This document shows positions 5,927 to 6,752 of a stretch of DNA of 6,752 bases, in pieces; positions within the stretch are counted from its first letter, which is position 1; every line of letters begins with the position of its first letter. The notes below the pieces were generated by a model. The model was not told the origin of the DNA. It was given only the letters and a program-made list of their open reading frames with translations, and made no database searches. Source of the stretch: Janthinobacterium lividum (GTDB lineage: Bacteria > Pseudomonadota > Gammaproteobacteria > Steroidobacterales > Steroidobacteraceae); NCBI GenBank assembly GCA_943327025.2, contig CALPVO020000117.1, forward strand, positions 1 through 6,752. Reading direction: 5' to 3'. The translations under genes and the position numbers were made by a program.

Positions 5927-6752
5927 ATGAGCGAAACCCTTTTTGTCCGCCTCCCTCCTGGCGCCGAGCCCGGCGCCGCACTCGAATGGGTGTTGCTGGA
6001 CGTTGCCGGCGCGCGCCTCGACCAAGGTGTCCATGTCGGCGTGGCCCAGCAGCCTGCCGCGGATACCACCGCAGATGCGCCAGCTTCGGCCGAGGCTGAG
6101 GGTGCACCCTCCCGGCTGCCAATGGGGCGCCGCGTGGTGGCCTTCGTGCCTGCCACGGAAGTCTCCGTGGCCGCCGTCGAACTCCCCGCTAGGTCTGCCT
6201 CGAAAGCGCTGCAGCTCGCGCCGTTCGCGCTTGAAGAACAACTTGCCGGCGATATCGAGCAGTTGCACTTCGCCGTTGGCGAGCAAGAGGACAGCGGCAA
6301 GACGCCGTTCGTAGTCTGCGCCCGTGCCGCCATGGAGCGCTGGCTAGAAGTGCTGCAAGCGGCGGGTCTGAACCCGGCTGCCCTGGTTCCTGACTTTCTC
6401 GCGGTGCCGGCGAACCCCGGGCATACCGTGGTGTGGCTCGAAGGCCGAATGGTGACCATCCGGCCACCCGGACAGTGGCCCATGCTGCTGGACGCTGAGC
6501 CCTTGGAAGCGGCGTTGGAGCTGGCCGGCGTGCTTGGCGCGCCCCAGCCGCCCCACTTGCTGGTGTATGCCGCTGAACCCGAGCACACGGCGCATTCCGT
6601 CGTTCTGGAGTCGGTCGGTGCTCAGGTGGGCTCGTTGCGGATGCAATTGCTCACGGACGGGCCGTTGGCAGCGCTTGCCGTGAGTGCGCTGCACGAACCA
6701 CCCCTTACACTTTTGCAAGGGGCGTATGCGTCACGCGGTGCTAGCACCGGTC
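5927..6752 (+). CDS. gspL: Type II secretion inner-membrane platform protein GspL, 3' end beyond window
   Basis: Bitopic inner-membrane protein whose cytoplasmic domain binds the ATPase GspE and whose periplasmic end pairs with GspM. The reading frame from ATG 5927 is open for 275 codons to the right edge. The N-terminus MSETLFVRLPPG is typical. The actin-like cytoplasmic domain shows EWVLLD (20-25), RRVVAFVPATEVSVAAVELPAR in two parts (68-89), PFALEEQLAGDIEQLHFAVG (99-118) and VCARAAMERWLEVLQAAGL (130-148). LTLLQGAYASR (260-270) matches the motif just before the transmembrane helix, which is therefore outside the window. A linker at residues 41-64 is rich in Ala, Asp, Glu and Pro and looks longer than usual. 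The gap after gspK is 4 nt, with no clear ribosome site. The order after gspK strongly supports GspL. Confidence 0.94.
   Translation, partial: MSETLFVRLPPGAEPGAALEWVLLDVAGARLDQGVHVGVAQQPAADTTADAPASAEAEGAPSRLPMGRRVVAFVPATEVSVAAVELPARSASKALQLAPFALEEQLAGDIEQLHFAVGEQEDSGKTPFVVCARAAMERWLEVLQAAGLNPAALVPDFLAVPANPGHTVVWLEGRMVTIRPPGQWPMLLDAEPLEAALELAGVLGAPQPPHLLVYAAEPEHTAHSVVLESVGAQVGSLRMQLLTDGPLAALAVSALHEPPLTLLQGAYASRGASTG

Overview
The window joins two well-known housekeeping and secretion loci, arranged back to back. GC is high throughout and coding is dense. The protein families, the close AcpP and FabD matches to proteobacterial forms, and the gspG-H-I-J-K-L order point to a Gram-negative proteobacterium, most likely a gammaproteobacterium. 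I cannot name the genus from sequence alone.

Left part, minus strand (bases 1-2591): fabD, fabG, acpP and the 5' end of fabF, transcribed right to left. Together they form part of the type II fatty-acid synthesis pathway: malonyl loading onto ACP, the carrier protein itself, ketoreduction and chain-elongating condensation. fabD and fabG are tightly coupled (11-nt gap, with the fabG Shine-Dalgarno overlapping the fabD stop). acpP is set apart by 188 nt, with a weak terminator-like hairpin after fabG. A strong GC-rich hairpin followed by five T residues lies between acpP and fabF and looks like a terminator or attenuator. fabF is cut by the window edge after 81 codons.

Middle (2592-2741): a 150-nt divergent intergenic region. 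It carries a plausible extended -10 promoter for the plus strand and a plausible -10 for fabD on the minus strand.

Right part, plus strand (2742-6752): gspG, gspH, gspI, gspJ, gspK and the 5' part of gspL, the pseudopilin and inner-membrane platform genes of a type II secretion system. Genes overlap by 1-4 nt or are separated by 1-4 nt, which is typical of a translationally coupled operon. All five pseudopilins have a recognisable type III prepilin peptidase site (G followed by F or V and a hydrophobic segment). GspG is the major pseudopilin, GspH/I/J/K are minor ones that form the tip, and GspL is the inner-membrane protein that links the pseudopilus to the secretion ATPase. gspL is open at the right edge.

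I see no mobile element, CRISPR array, tRNA or rRNA, and no evidence of a wholly new system. The points most worth a second look are a long Pro/Gly-rich C-terminal tail on GspI, the fab/gsp divergent junction that lacks fabH, the acpP-fabF terminator, and a TTG start for gspH.
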